The notes: generated by a model not told the origin, from the letters alone. A stretch of DNA of 14,299 bases from an uncultured Pelosinus sp. (GCA_900542835.1 UQPB01000062.1:1-14299); one strand, 5' to 3'; shown: positions 7,471 to 14,299, counted from the first letter of the stretch. Program-made: numbers and translations.

Positions 7471-7526
7471 GTCAGCGACAAAATAGAGGGATTGCCTGTG
7501 AGCAATCCCTCTATTTTGTCGCTGAC
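7471..7526. terminator. Bidirectional intrinsic terminator between convergent genes
   Basis: Two 25-base arms (7471-7495 and 7502-7526) are perfectly complementary around a 6-nt loop, CTGTGA. The core stem AGAGGGATTGC is followed on each strand by ATTTTGTC, so a U-run follows the GC-rich core in both directions. It lies 3 bp beyond the stop codon of the - strand peptidase and about 160 bp beyond the lipoprotein, and can serve both. Confidence 0.88.
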
Positions 7527-7529
7527 CCC

Positions 7530-9551
7530 TTAACCGGGAGGCAAGGGCGTGGGTTGCGGCTTTAAATACCGCTCAAACCACTGACTGAGCTCGGTTATTC
7601 GCCGTAGACGGTGCTGGGGTTTGCCACTGCGGCTCAAATCGTGGTTTTCACCCTTGAACAGGCAAAATCTGGCTTCGACGCCATGGTATTTCAACGCGGT
7701 GAACATTTGCAGGCCTTCGGCCAGCCAGCAACGGTAGTCCTCTTCGGCGTGAATGAACAGAGTCGGTGTTTTTACGCTGCCGGCATAAGCGAGCGGCGAA
7801 TGCGCCCAGAGCTTGTCCGCATTGCTCCAGGGGGTGGCGTCAATTTGATCGTCGACAAAATAGTAGCCGATATCGGTGGTGCAGAATTTTGACAGCCAGT
7901 TGGCGATACCCCGTTCCGAGGCGGCGGCCCGGAAGCGGTCGCTATGGCCGATGATCCAGTTAGTCATAAAGCCGCCGTAGGAACCGCCGGTCACGCCCAG
8001 CCGTTCCCGGTCGATGCCGGGGAAGCGCTCCAGCACTGTGTCGGTAAATCGCATTAAATCGTCATAATCAATGCTGCCATAGCGGCCGCGAATGTCGGCA
8101 TAGGCGTTGCCCCGGCCGTCGCTGCCGCGGGGATTGCAGAAAAACAGGATATAACCGCAGCCGGCCCAATATTGCAGGTCATGAATGAAAGCATCGCCAT
8201 AGGCGGTGCGCGGACCGCCGTGAATAACCAGGATCGCCGGATAGGTTTGGGCGGGGGTGAATCCAGGCGGTTTGATAACCCAGCCTTCAACTGTTTCGCC
8301 ATCGGCAGCGACGGTACTGACCGGCTCCGCTGCCGCCACGGCCCGCTGCTGCGGCAGCCAGGCGTTAAACCGGCTGAGCTGCCGGGCTGCTTCGCCGTCG
8401 ATACTGTAGATTTCCTGTGGCTGGAGCCTGCTCATACCGATAAATAAGATCCGGCCGGCAGAGACGCTGAGGCCGTCGATTGACCCGCCGGCGATCAGTT
8501 TTTCAATCCGGCCGCCGTTGTCAATCCGGTTCAGCCAGCAGCGGTCCTTTTCCGTACTGATGAAATAAACAGCGTTCTGATCGGCCTGTTCCAGCCGGGA
8601 GCTGCCGTAACGGCAATCAGAATTGAGCGAGTTGCCGAGTGAAATATCGAGCGACGGTGTCAGCGGCTGCGGCGCCGCACCGGCAGTTAGACGGTAAAAT
8701 CTCGCTGTCGCATTGATGCCGTACTCCCGCATTTCGGCGGCGGTAAACAGCAGGCTGCCGTCAGCAAGCCAGTGAGCACTGTCGTAGCGGTTGCCGCAGG
8801 AATCCGCCAGCGGCTTCAATTTGCCAGTTGCAATATCGTAGAGCAAGAGCTGATTGCCGGAAGGCATTTTTGATTCAAACCGGTTGGCGATCAGGGCGGC
8901 CTGCCGTTTGTCCCGGCTAATCGTCAGGCTGTCCACTTGCGTTAATTCGTCGGTTATCGGCTCAATACGTTCCAAATCAGCCTGATAACGGTACAGGCGC
9001 TGCCGCTTATAGCTGGTAAAGCCCTCTCCGTTAGCCCAGAAGGGAATCTCCTCAAGCACTTCATAATCTGCTGCCGCTTTGCGGGCGGCAATTGCGGCTG
9101 CCTGCCCCGCCTCACTGAGACTGCCCCAGTCCGGCTGCCCGGGGCGATAGTCAGCGAGAAACAGGTAGTCGTTATCTGCCAGCCGTTCCAACTCTGTGAC
9201 CAGGCGCGGAATCCGCAGCGACTTTACTGCTTCGCCGCCGTGAATGTTGATTGTATAGTATTGGGTGAATTCTTCGCCTTCGTCTTTGCGGCGCTGATCG
9301 GCAGCGTCACGTACAGACGGAAATAAGATATGGGCATTATCGAGCCAAAGGAAGCTGCTTTCACCGTCAAAGGCGGTTAACTGGTAATAGCGCTCTTCGT
9401 CAACCGCCAGCAGCCAGAGATTGGAGCGATAGCGGTTGCCGGCCAGATCGGCCTGGTGCACGGCGAAACAGGCGTGTTTGCCATCTGGTGCATGCGTAAT
9501 GCCGGAGAGGTAACTATAACGGGTAAAATCATCGAGGTTTATGGTGTTCAA
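7530..9551 (-). CDS. S9-family serine peptidase (acylaminoacyl peptidase/prolyl oligopeptidase type)
   Basis: This 673-aa enzyme cleaves short peptides. The N-terminal part (about 1-400) looks like the beta-propeller gate of the family, with repeated strands such as SNLWLLAVDEERYYQLT. The C-terminal part (about 430-673) is an alpha/beta hydrolase with HGGP at 444-447, NPRGSDGRG, and the nucleophile in GGSYGG (S524). The other triad members are D605 in HAEEDYRCW and H637 in GENHDLSRSG. There is no signal peptide, so it should be cytoplasmic. The start is TTG at 9551: GGAGGG (9558-9563 on this strand) lies 6 nt before it and no ATG nearby fits. It is a single gene, divergent from the chemoreceptor and closed by the terminator at 7471-7526. 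The natural substrate cannot be told from sequence. Confidence 0.93.
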   Translation of the reverse strand: MNTINLDDFTRYSYLSGITHAPDGKHACFAVHQADLAGNRYRSNLWLLAVDEERYYQLTAFDGESSFLWLDNAHILFPSVRDAADQRRKDEGEEFTQYYTINIHGGEAVKSLRIPRLVTELERLADNDYLFLADYRPGQPDWGSLSEAGQAAAIAARKAAADYEVLEEIPFWANGEGFTSYKRQRLYRYQADLERIEPITDELTQVDSLTISRDKRQAALIANRFESKMPSGNQLLLYDIATGKLKPLADSCGNRYDSAHWLADGSLLFTAAEMREYGINATARFYRLTAGAAPQPLTPSLDISLGNSLNSDCRYGSSRLEQADQNAVYFISTEKDRCWLNRIDNGGRIEKLIAGGSIDGLSVSAGRILFIGMSRLQPQEIYSIDGEAARQLSRFNAWLPQQRAVAAAEPVSTVAADGETVEGWVIKPPGFTPAQTYPAILVIHGGPRTAYGDAFIHDLQYWAGCGYILFFCNPRGSDGRGNAYADIRGRYGSIDYDDLMRFTDTVLERFPGIDRERLGVTGGSYGGFMTNWIIGHSDRFRAAASERGIANWLSKFCTTDIGYYFVDDQIDATPWSNADKLWAHSPLAYAGSVKTPTLFIHAEEDYRCWLAEGLQMFTALKYHGVEARFCLFKGENHDLSRSGKPQHRLRRITELSQWFERYLKPQPTPLPPG

Positions 9552-9733
9552 CGTAAACCCTCCGCTGCTGTTTTTAGACCTATTCGCCTTGTATACGCCG
9601 TTTTCCTACCGAGCGGAATTTTATGGCAGGAATAGACAAATTGCGATAAATTCGTATAAAATAATTAAACGAATCCGTATAATTTAACTTGACAGGAAGG
9701 ATATTTATGGTAAGATGAAACAAGTTATCGCCT
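9552..9733. other. Divergent intergenic region with AT-rich dyad
   Basis: This region separates the peptidase from the chemoreceptor leader. It holds an AT-rich block with the inverted pair ATTCGT (9650-9655) and ACGAAT (9669-9674), and a direct repeat CGTATAA (9653-9659 and 9676-9682), just left of the + strand -35 box. This could be a regulator site for either gene. I could not settle on a promoter for the - strand gene. Confidence 0.4.
9689..9716 (+). promoter_or_regulatory. Sigma-A-type promoter for the riboswitch-chemoreceptor transcript
   Basis: A perfect -35 box TTGACA (9689-9694) is followed after 16 bp by TAAGAT (9711-9716), 5 of 6 matches to TATAAT. Transcription would start near 9723, shortly before the riboswitch P1 strand, which is the expected arrangement. 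Confidence 0.7.
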
Positions 9734-9820
9734 ATATTGCAGGCAAACTTATCGAAAGGTAAGGACGCAAAGCCATGGGTCTACAGACTACCGTCTATGA
9801 CTGCCAGGTTGCCACAATAT
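9734..9820 (+). ncRNA. Cyclic di-GMP-I (GEMM-I) riboswitch aptamer
   Basis: The RNA has the GEMM-I landmarks in order: P1 5' strand AUAUUG (9734-9739), GGCAAAC (9742-9748), a GAAA tetraloop stem CUUAUC-GAAA-GGUAAG, the invariant GGACGCAAAGCC, a receptor-side arm GGGUCUACAG, then CUGCCAGGUUGCC, closed by the P1 3' strand CAAUAU (9815-9820). The base before GCAAA, which corresponds to G20 in the Vibrio Vc2 RNA and reads the ligand, is G (9742). This favours c-di-GMP over the cGAMP-sensing variant, which has A. The stretch just 5' of it appears one base shorter than in Vc2. It lies in the leader of a chemoreceptor gene, a target class known for these riboswitches. Confidence 0.92.
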
Positions 9821-9823
9821 CCT

Positions 9824-9859
9824 GCGCTGGTCTATCGTGGCTGGCGCTATTTTTGTTTT
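9824..9859 (+). terminator. Riboswitch expression platform: intrinsic terminator
   Basis: GCGCUGG (9824-9830) pairs with CUGGCGC (9841-9847), with two G-U pairs and a 10-nt loop, and is followed by UAUUUUUGUUUU (9848-9859). It begins 4 nt after the aptamer and ends directly before the AGGAG of the chemoreceptor. A competing pairing, GCCAC (9811-9815, in the aptamer 3' end) with GUGGC (9837-9841), would break both aptamer and terminator and could act as antiterminator. Ligand binding would then turn the gene off. The sign of control is inference. Confidence 0.7.
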
Positions 9860-9876
9860 AGGAGTGAGTGATAAAA

Positions 9877-11910
9877 ATGAAGCTGAAGACGATTCAAATG
9901 CGGCTGCTGGCTATCTTGTTACCGTTAGTCATCCTGGTGCTGGGGGCGCTTGCGGGCGTTAGTTATTATCTGTCGCAGCAGGCGCTGGACCGCAGTGTTG
10001 ACACAACCGCCAGAGCCGTAGGCACGGACTATTCCTACCGGGTTCAAAGTGAAGTACTGCTAATGATCAGACAGTTGGAAGATTTGGCCAGCCTGCAGCG
10101 AGTTAGGGCCGGCAGCGATAAAAATCAGATTGTGCAGGCGATGAAGGAATTCCAGCAGCGGCTGGGAATCTTTGATGCGGTAATTTATATTTCACCTGAC
10201 GGTGCCGGCATCAGTGACGCCGGTCAGGCCGGTCAATACAGTGATCGCAATTATGTTAAACAGGTTTTGCAAACCAAACAGGCCGCGGTGTCAAACCCGC
10301 TGGTTTCCCGCTCTACCGGCAAGCTGGCGGTGGTGTTAGCGGTTCCGGTGACCAACAACGGTCAGCTCAACGGGATCCTGATCGGCACGTTCTCGATGGA
10401 AAGACTAAGCAACGCGATTGCCGATCTGAAGTTTCTCGACACCGGCTATGGACAGCTGGCTGACGATGACGGTCTGATTATTGCCCACCCGCACAATGCC
10501 CAGCTGACCGGCAAGTTGAACCTGCGGGAGAAAAAGATCACCGATGCGCTTAAGCTGCAACAGGACAGCCTTGACGACCGGCTGCTGGCGATGTTCCGGA
10601 CAGCCGCCGAATCAGGCCAGCAGGCCAGAGGCGAATACGCTTTTGTCGACGGCGTAACCCGGATCGCTGTTTTTACACCGATCGAGCTTCCCGGCGGCCA
10701 GCGCTGGGTAATGACAGTGGCGGCGCCGGCGGTAGAGGCGACCCGCGAAATCAGCGCCCTGGCCCGGACGATGCTGGTTGTAGCCGTTTTATCGCTGCTC
10801 GCCGTTGCGGTCGCCATTATTCTGATTGCCCGCTGGTTCGCGAAGCCGATTGTTTTGATTCGGGACGAATGCATGCTGTTGGCGGACGGCGATTTGCGCG
10901 AACGTGACGCCTCTGTCACACAGGAGGATGAAATCGGGCAGCTGGCGCAGGGTTTCCGGCAAATGCGCACAGCCCTGCGGGCACTGGTCACTAAGGTCAA
11001 TGGCCAATCAGAGCAGCTTGCCGCCTCCTCGGAGGAATTGACCGCCAGTGCCGAGCAGTCGGCTATGGCCGCAAACCAGGTGGCTGAATCCATTAGCCAA
11101 GTGGCGACAGGTGCCGATAAGCAGGTAAATGCCGTCAATGCGGCGACTTCCGTTGTTGAGCAGCTGTCGGCCGGCATTCAGCAGGTTGCCGTTAATGCCA
11201 ACCTGGCGGCGGAAAAATCGATACAAGCTGCGGAAACGGCAAAGACAGGCGGCAGTTCCCTGGAGAAAGCGGTCCGGCAAATGACCCAGATCGAAGAAAC
11301 GGTCAACAGTTCTGCCGGAGTCGTCACGAAACTGGGCGAGCGCTCGAAGGAAATCGGGCAAATTGTCGATACCATATCCGGCATTGCCGGCCAGACCAAT
11401 CTGCTGGCGCTGAACGCGGCGATTGAGGCGGCAAGGGCCGGTGAACAGGGACGCGGTTTTGCCGTTGTCGCGGAAGAGGTACGCAAGCTGGCCGAGCAGT
11501 CACAGGATGCGGCCAAGCAGATTGCCGCTTTGATTGGTGAGATTCAGGGAGATACGGATCAAGCGGTGGTGGCAATGAACAACGGCACCCGGGAAGTGAA
11601 AGTCGGTACCGAGGTCGTAACCGGAGCCGGCCAGGCCTTTGGTCAAATTGCCCAATTGGTTACCGAGGCCGCCGACCAGGTGAGAGAGATGGCTGCCGCC
11701 ATCCAACAAATGGCCAATGGCAGTCAGTTGATCGTATCATCAGTGCAGGAAATCGAGACACTGAGCAAGAGTGCGTCGGGTGAAGCGCAGACTGTGTCTG
11801 CGGCAACCGAGGAGCAGTCTGCTTCGATGCAGGAAATTGCTTCGTCGAGCCAGAGTCTGGCCCAATTGGCGCAGGAGCTGCAGCAAGCTGTCGGCAAGTT
11901 CCGCGTCTAA
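9877..11910 (+). CDS. Methyl-accepting chemotaxis protein with dCache-like sensor
   Basis: This 677-aa transmembrane chemoreceptor signals to CheA/CheW. TM1 spans about residues 6-28. An extracytoplasmic sensor of about 260 residues follows, with dCache features (VIYISPDGAG, YSDRNYVKQVL, and AVPVTNNGQLNGILIG in the distal half). TM2 is at about 298-321 and HAMP at about 322-375. The signalling coiled coil runs to the end, with the hairpin tip LLALNAAIEAARAGEQGRG from residue 509. There is no C-terminal CheR-tethering pentapeptide; the protein ends QQAVGKFRV, as common in Firmicutes. A GTG at 9868 could also be the start, but AGGAG (9860-9864) is only 3 nt from it and 12 nt from the ATG at 9877, so neither spacing is ideal and the ATG is a choice. 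Expression should depend on the c-di-GMP riboswitch upstream. The sensed ligand is unknown. Confidence 0.93.
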   Translation: MKLKTIQMRLLAILLPLVILVLGALAGVSYYLSQQALDRSVDTTARAVGTDYSYRVQSEVLLMIRQLEDLASLQRVRAGSDKNQIVQAMKEFQQRLGIFDAVIYISPDGAGISDAGQAGQYSDRNYVKQVLQTKQAAVSNPLVSRSTGKLAVVLAVPVTNNGQLNGILIGTFSMERLSNAIADLKFLDTGYGQLADDDGLIIAHPHNAQLTGKLNLREKKITDALKLQQDSLDDRLLAMFRTAAESGQQARGEYAFVDGVTRIAVFTPIELPGGQRWVMTVAAPAVEATREISALARTMLVVAVLSLLAVAVAIILIARWFAKPIVLIRDECMLLADGDLRERDASVTQEDEIGQLAQGFRQMRTALRALVTKVNGQSEQLAASSEELTASAEQSAMAANQVAESISQVATGADKQVNAVNAATSVVEQLSAGIQQVAVNANLAAEKSIQAAETAKTGGSSLEKAVRQMTQIEETVNSSAGVVTKLGERSKEIGQIVDTISGIAGQTNLLALNAAIEAARAGEQGRGFAVVAEEVRKLAEQSQDAAKQIAALIGEIQGDTDQAVVAMNNGTREVKVGTEVVTGAGQAFGQIAQLVTEAADQVREMAAAIQQMANGSQLIVSSVQEIETLSKSASGEAQTVSAATEEQSASMQEIASSSQSLAQLAQELQQAVGKFRV

Positions 11911-11938
11911 GCGAGAAGCAGATATAAACAATCTATAC

Positions 11939-11984
11939 CAAACAACCCCTGACAAGCCAGTAATGGCTTGTCAGGGGTTGTTTG
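11939..11984. terminator. Bidirectional terminator overlapping the DUF4130 gene end
   Basis: A perfect 21-bp inverted repeat (11939-11959 with 11964-11984) surrounds a GTAA loop. The arms begin with CAAACAA and end with TTGTTTG, giving a short U-rich tail on both strands. It ends the chemoreceptor transcript and also the - strand repair operon. The last codons and the stop of the - strand gene (11971-11973) lie inside one arm. Confidence 0.85.
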
Positions 11985-12834
11985 CTTGCTTGTGGACGGA
12001 ATTCGCTTCCGGCTCAGGCAGCGGCTGTCGTCCGCCAGTCTGCTGCGTCGGCGCGAGGCCGGCCGGGGCAGGCGAAGCTGGCGGCGGACTGTCGCCAAAT
12101 TCGGTAAGGTATTTCCAGTAGCGTTTTGGCATATGGCTCATCCGGCAGGCGGGGTTGTGGCGGTCCCGGATTTCAATCGTGTTGTAGAAAAGCCGCCAGA
12201 GATGGCGAAATTCCTGTTCCTCCGCGTCAGGCTGCTGCAACTCGAGAGCGGCGAGCGGGACAATGACCGACCGGTAAGGCTGATACAGCAGTGCCAGGGC
12301 ATGGGTTTTGTCATAAATTAAAAAATGCTCCTCCGGATAGCGTTCACAGAAATGCGGCGCAAGCAGAGGCAGCACGCAGTTCTTCGGCTCCATTTCGGCT
12401 GCCAGAATATTGCCGTGGACGGAAAAACGCAGAAATCCCTTCAATAAATGACTTTCGTTATGGAGGTGCCTGACAGCCCTGGTCAGCGTGTGTACGGCAC
12501 TGTCGCTCAGCCTGCTCATAATTGCCGGCCCACAGCGGTAACCCTGACGCAGAAATTGCAGGATGGCCATTTCCTTTTCAGGCAGACAGGTCAGAAATGC
12601 ATGCCGGATCAACAGCAGTGCATCACCGCCGATTCGGCGGGGAACAGACGCGAGTACCCGCTGGGCTTTGGCGTTGTCTGTAGCAATGAATTTTTCACCG
12701 AACAGCAGCGGCGGCGCTGTTGGCGACAGTATTGAAGCGGGGATTTCGTTTTGGTCATAACTTTCAAATACGCAGCATAACAGCCCTTCAAAGCTGCCGT
12801 CATAACGGTAACTGCGTTCTGAGCAAATGGACAT
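11971..12834 (-). CDS. DUF4130/TIGR03915-type putative DNA repair protein
   Basis: This 287-aa protein belongs to the family that travels with the radical-SAM protein encoded just upstream. In other bacteria a related domain is fused to a uracil-DNA glycosylase-like domain (established family annotation); the biochemical role is not known to me. Visible hallmarks are the start YRYDGSFEGLLCCVFESY and the block RDRHNPACRMSHMPKRYWKY near residue 240. Residues 247-287 form a Pro/Gln-rich tail (GDSPPPASPAPAG and on) that looks disordered and may be specific to this lineage. The start is at 12834, served by AGGAGG (12845-12850) 10 nt away; a frame extending to 12879 has no site and would run deeper into the upstream gene. 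It overlaps the upstream gene by 35 bp, so translation is probably coupled. It shares the SOS-type promoter. Confidence 0.9.
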   Translation of the reverse strand: MSICSERSYRYDGSFEGLLCCVFESYDQNEIPASILSPTAPPLLFGEKFIATDNAKAQRVLASVPRRIGGDALLLIRHAFLTCLPEKEMAILQFLRQGYRCGPAIMSRLSDSAVHTLTRAVRHLHNESHLLKGFLRFSVHGNILAAEMEPKNCVLPLLAPHFCERYPEEHFLIYDKTHALALLYQPYRSVIVPLAALELQQPDAEEQEFRHLWRLFYNTIEIRDRHNPACRMSHMPKRYWKYLTEFGDSPPPASPAPAGLAPTQQTGGRQPLPEPEANSVHKQANNP

Positions 12835-14134
12835 GCTCGTCAAACCTCCTGTCCGCGGCTGCGGCTTCCGGCTGGTCAAACAGGGACAACTGCCTTGCGC
12901 GGCAGTTGTCCCTGTCGAGCAGTGCCAGTTCCTTGGGCGATAATAATGCCCTCAGCACCGTATCATGGGCAATATCCAGGCATTCTGCCGCTTTGCCGCC
13001 GCAGAGGATAAAATATTGCGCCCGCTTTAGCACCACCCCCAGTTTTTTCAGGTCGGAAAATTTGAGGGAAGCGGCACGGCGGGCTTTTATAATCCGCTGC
13101 GCGCTGGTAACGCCGATGCCGGGAACCCGCAGCAGGTCGCGGTAAGGGGCTTTGTTGATTTCCAGCGGAAAAAACTCGCCGTGGTTGAGGGCCCAGTTGC
13201 ATTTGGGGTCAATATAGGGGTTGAACGTCTGGTTCTGCTGATCAAGCAGTTCGCCCGCCCTAAATCCGTAAAACCGCAGCAGCCAGTCCGCCTGATACAG
13301 CCTGTGCTCCCGCAGCAGCGGCGGTTTTGTCCCCGGCGCCGGCAGCAGCGAGTTCTCCGCCACCGGCAAATAGGCGGAGAAGAAAACCCGTTTCAGACGG
13401 TAGGTTTGATACAGATTTTCCGTCAGTTGCAGAATCTGCCAGTCGGTATCAGGCGTGGCGCCGATAATCATCTGGGTGCTCTGGCCGGCGGGGGCAAATT
13501 TGGGCGCTTGGCGGTATTGGACAATATCGCTTTTGTTCTCCTGTATCCGGCTGCGGATATAACCCATTGGCTTAAGGATAGCCTGCTTGGACTTATCCGG
13601 CGCCAGCAGTTTCAAACTGTTCTGTGACGGCAGTTCAATATTGACGCTCATGCGGTCGGTCAGCATGCCGAGACGGGCCAGGAGGCTATCGTCAGTTCCC
13701 GGGATCGCTTTGGCGTGAATGTAGCCGGCAAAGCGGTATTCCTGGCGCAGGATCCGCAGCGCTTCAATCATCAGCTCAGTCGTGTAGTCCGGCGTTTTCA
13801 GCACGCCGGAGCTTAGGAACAAGCCCTCGATATAGTTGCGGCGGTAAAAGTTAATCGTGAGATCCGCAAGCTCCCGCGGCGTAAAGGTCGTCCGCGGCGT
13901 GTCGTTTGATTTCCGGTTGACACAGTAGCGGCAGTCATAGACGCAGGCATTGCTTAACAGAACCTTTAACAGGGAAATGCAGCGGCCGTCGCCGGCAAAG
14001 CTGTGGCAGATGCCGCTGGCAGCCGCACTGCCAATACCGCCGGCTGCCGCCTTTTTATCGACGCCGCTGGAGGTGCAGGCAACGTCATATTTCGCGGCAT
14101 CAGTTAAAATCCGCAGCTTGTCAAACTTATCCAT
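12800..14134 (-). CDS. TIGR03916-type radical-SAM putative DNA modification/repair protein
   Basis: This 444-aa protein has the radical-SAM cluster motif CVYDCRYC (C64, C68, C71), which should bind a 4Fe-4S cluster and S-adenosylmethionine. Extra cysteines lie ahead of it (DVACTSSG, ICHSFAGDGRC). A C-terminal helix-hairpin-helix with RVPGIG (P338-G341) suggests DNA binding. Near the end QLSLF (residues 415-419) matches the bacterial sliding-clamp binding consensus QL(S/D)LF. The start MDKFDKLRILTDAAKYD at 14134 is typical of the family and follows GGGAGAGG; a longer frame to 14176 lacks a site. It is the first gene of the operon, with a LexA palindrome in its promoter. Spore photoproduct lyase is a better-known radical-SAM repair enzyme, but the HhH architecture differs. 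The substrate lesion or modification is unknown. Confidence 0.92.
   Translation of the reverse strand: MDKFDKLRILTDAAKYDVACTSSGVDKKAAAGGIGSAAASGICHSFAGDGRCISLLKVLLSNACVYDCRYCVNRKSNDTPRTTFTPRELADLTINFYRRNYIEGLFLSSGVLKTPDYTTELMIEALRILRQEYRFAGYIHAKAIPGTDDSLLARLGMLTDRMSVNIELPSQNSLKLLAPDKSKQAILKPMGYIRSRIQENKSDIVQYRQAPKFAPAGQSTQMIIGATPDTDWQILQLTENLYQTYRLKRVFFSAYLPVAENSLLPAPGTKPPLLREHRLYQADWLLRFYGFRAGELLDQQNQTFNPYIDPKCNWALNHGEFFPLEINKAPYRDLLRVPGIGVTSAQRIIKARRAASLKFSDLKKLGVVLKRAQYFILCGGKAAECLDIAHDTVLRALLSPKELALLDRDNCRARQLSLFDQPEAAAADRRFDEHVHLLRTQLPL
12880..12915. repeat. Perfect inverted repeat inside the radical-SAM gene
   Basis: Two 15-bp arms (12880-12894 and 12901-12915) are exactly complementary around TTGCGC. 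On the coding strand the first arm encodes the DRDNC region and the second the QLSL of the clamp motif. It lies 46 bp upstream of the DUF4130 start codon in the transcript and about 30 nt before its ribosome binding site. In the mRNA it would form a very stable hairpin followed by UUUGACC. It could modulate readthrough, stability or translation of the second gene. Confidence 0.75.
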
Positions 14135-14186
14135 GGCTTCCTCTCCCGTCGGCAGACTGGCTTGCAACAAAAACACCGTTAATTTT

Positions 14187-14216
14187 ATTATAGAACATAT
14201 GTTCTAAGACTGTAAA
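14187..14216 (-). promoter_or_regulatory. LexA-controlled (SOS) promoter of the radical-SAM/DUF4130 operon
   Basis: On the - strand, a -35 box TTTACA (14216-14211) and a perfect -10 TATAAT (14192-14187) are 18 bp apart. Between and partly over them lies the perfect 16-bp palindrome TAGAACATATGTTCTA (14191-14206), containing GAACATATGTTC (14193-14204). This fits the Firmicute LexA (DinR) consensus GAAC-N4-GTTC and would block RNA polymerase. It is 57-72 bp upstream of the start codon at 14134. Confidence 0.88.
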
Positions 14217-14299
14217 GCGTTTCTTAGGACGGCAGCAGGGCAAGCGCTTACAAAAGTAAGCAAAAGTGGCCGTAACATTTCGTCCAGTTTCTGTATTCC
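14217..14299. other. Window end, no gene seen
   Basis: Beyond the SOS promoter nothing codes for a recognisable product. A small hairpin GCTTAC-AAAA-GTAAGC occurs at 14246-14261. Its role is unclear. Confidence 0.4.

Noticed and set aside
14211..14224. Possible catabolite (cre-like) site around TGTAAAGCGTTTCT
   Set aside because: The central CG of the cre consensus is misplaced. The TGTAAA part is explained as the -35 box on the - strand.

Overview
The window reads as chromosomal DNA of a diderm Firmicute, most likely a Negativicute of the Sporomusaceae type. The reasons are a GC-rich sequence with strong AGGAGG-type ribosome binding sites, a Firmicute-type LexA operator (GAAC-N4-GTTC), a chemoreceptor ending in the Firmicute style, and a TolC-type outer-membrane channel with an RND pump, which requires an outer membrane. 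The assignment to a family is inference from gene content.

Left part (1-7311, + strand): a metal-efflux locus. A divergent Lgt-like protein (189-956) is followed closely by a TolC/CusC-like outer-membrane channel (985-2283), a periplasmic adaptor (2290-3537) and a heavy-metal RND pump (3550-6738). The pump carries the three methionines that mark Cu(I)/Ag(I) exporters. After a 129-bp gap comes a small, unrecognised lipoprotein ending in HQHQH (6868-7311). A roughly 80-nt intergenic repeat with a CTCCGTG internal period occurs upstream of lgt (1-79) and again just upstream of the lipoprotein (6761-6838). The pairing of an acylating enzyme and a lipoprotein with the pump suggests the lipoprotein may serve the efflux system.

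Middle part: a cytoplasmic S9-family serine peptidase on the - strand (7530-9551) ends in a strong bidirectional terminator (7471-7526). Divergent from it is a methyl-accepting chemotaxis protein (9877-11910). Its leader carries a promoter, a c-di-GMP-I (GEMM) riboswitch and an intrinsic terminator ending just before the ribosome binding site, so the receptor is probably controlled by cyclic di-GMP at transcription elongation.

Right part (- strand, 14216 to 11940): a two-gene DNA repair or modification operon. A radical-SAM/helix-hairpin-helix protein (TIGR03916 type, 12800-14134) overlaps a DUF4130 (TIGR03915 type) protein (11971-12834). A near-consensus promoter has a perfect 16-bp LexA palindrome between its -35 and -10 boxes, so the pair is almost certainly SOS-controlled. 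The radical-SAM protein ends with QLSLF, an exact match to the sliding-clamp binding motif, and the DNA for that motif lies in a perfect 15-bp inverted repeat. The biochemical function of this pair is, as far as I know, undetermined, and it is the most promising candidate here for an undescribed system.
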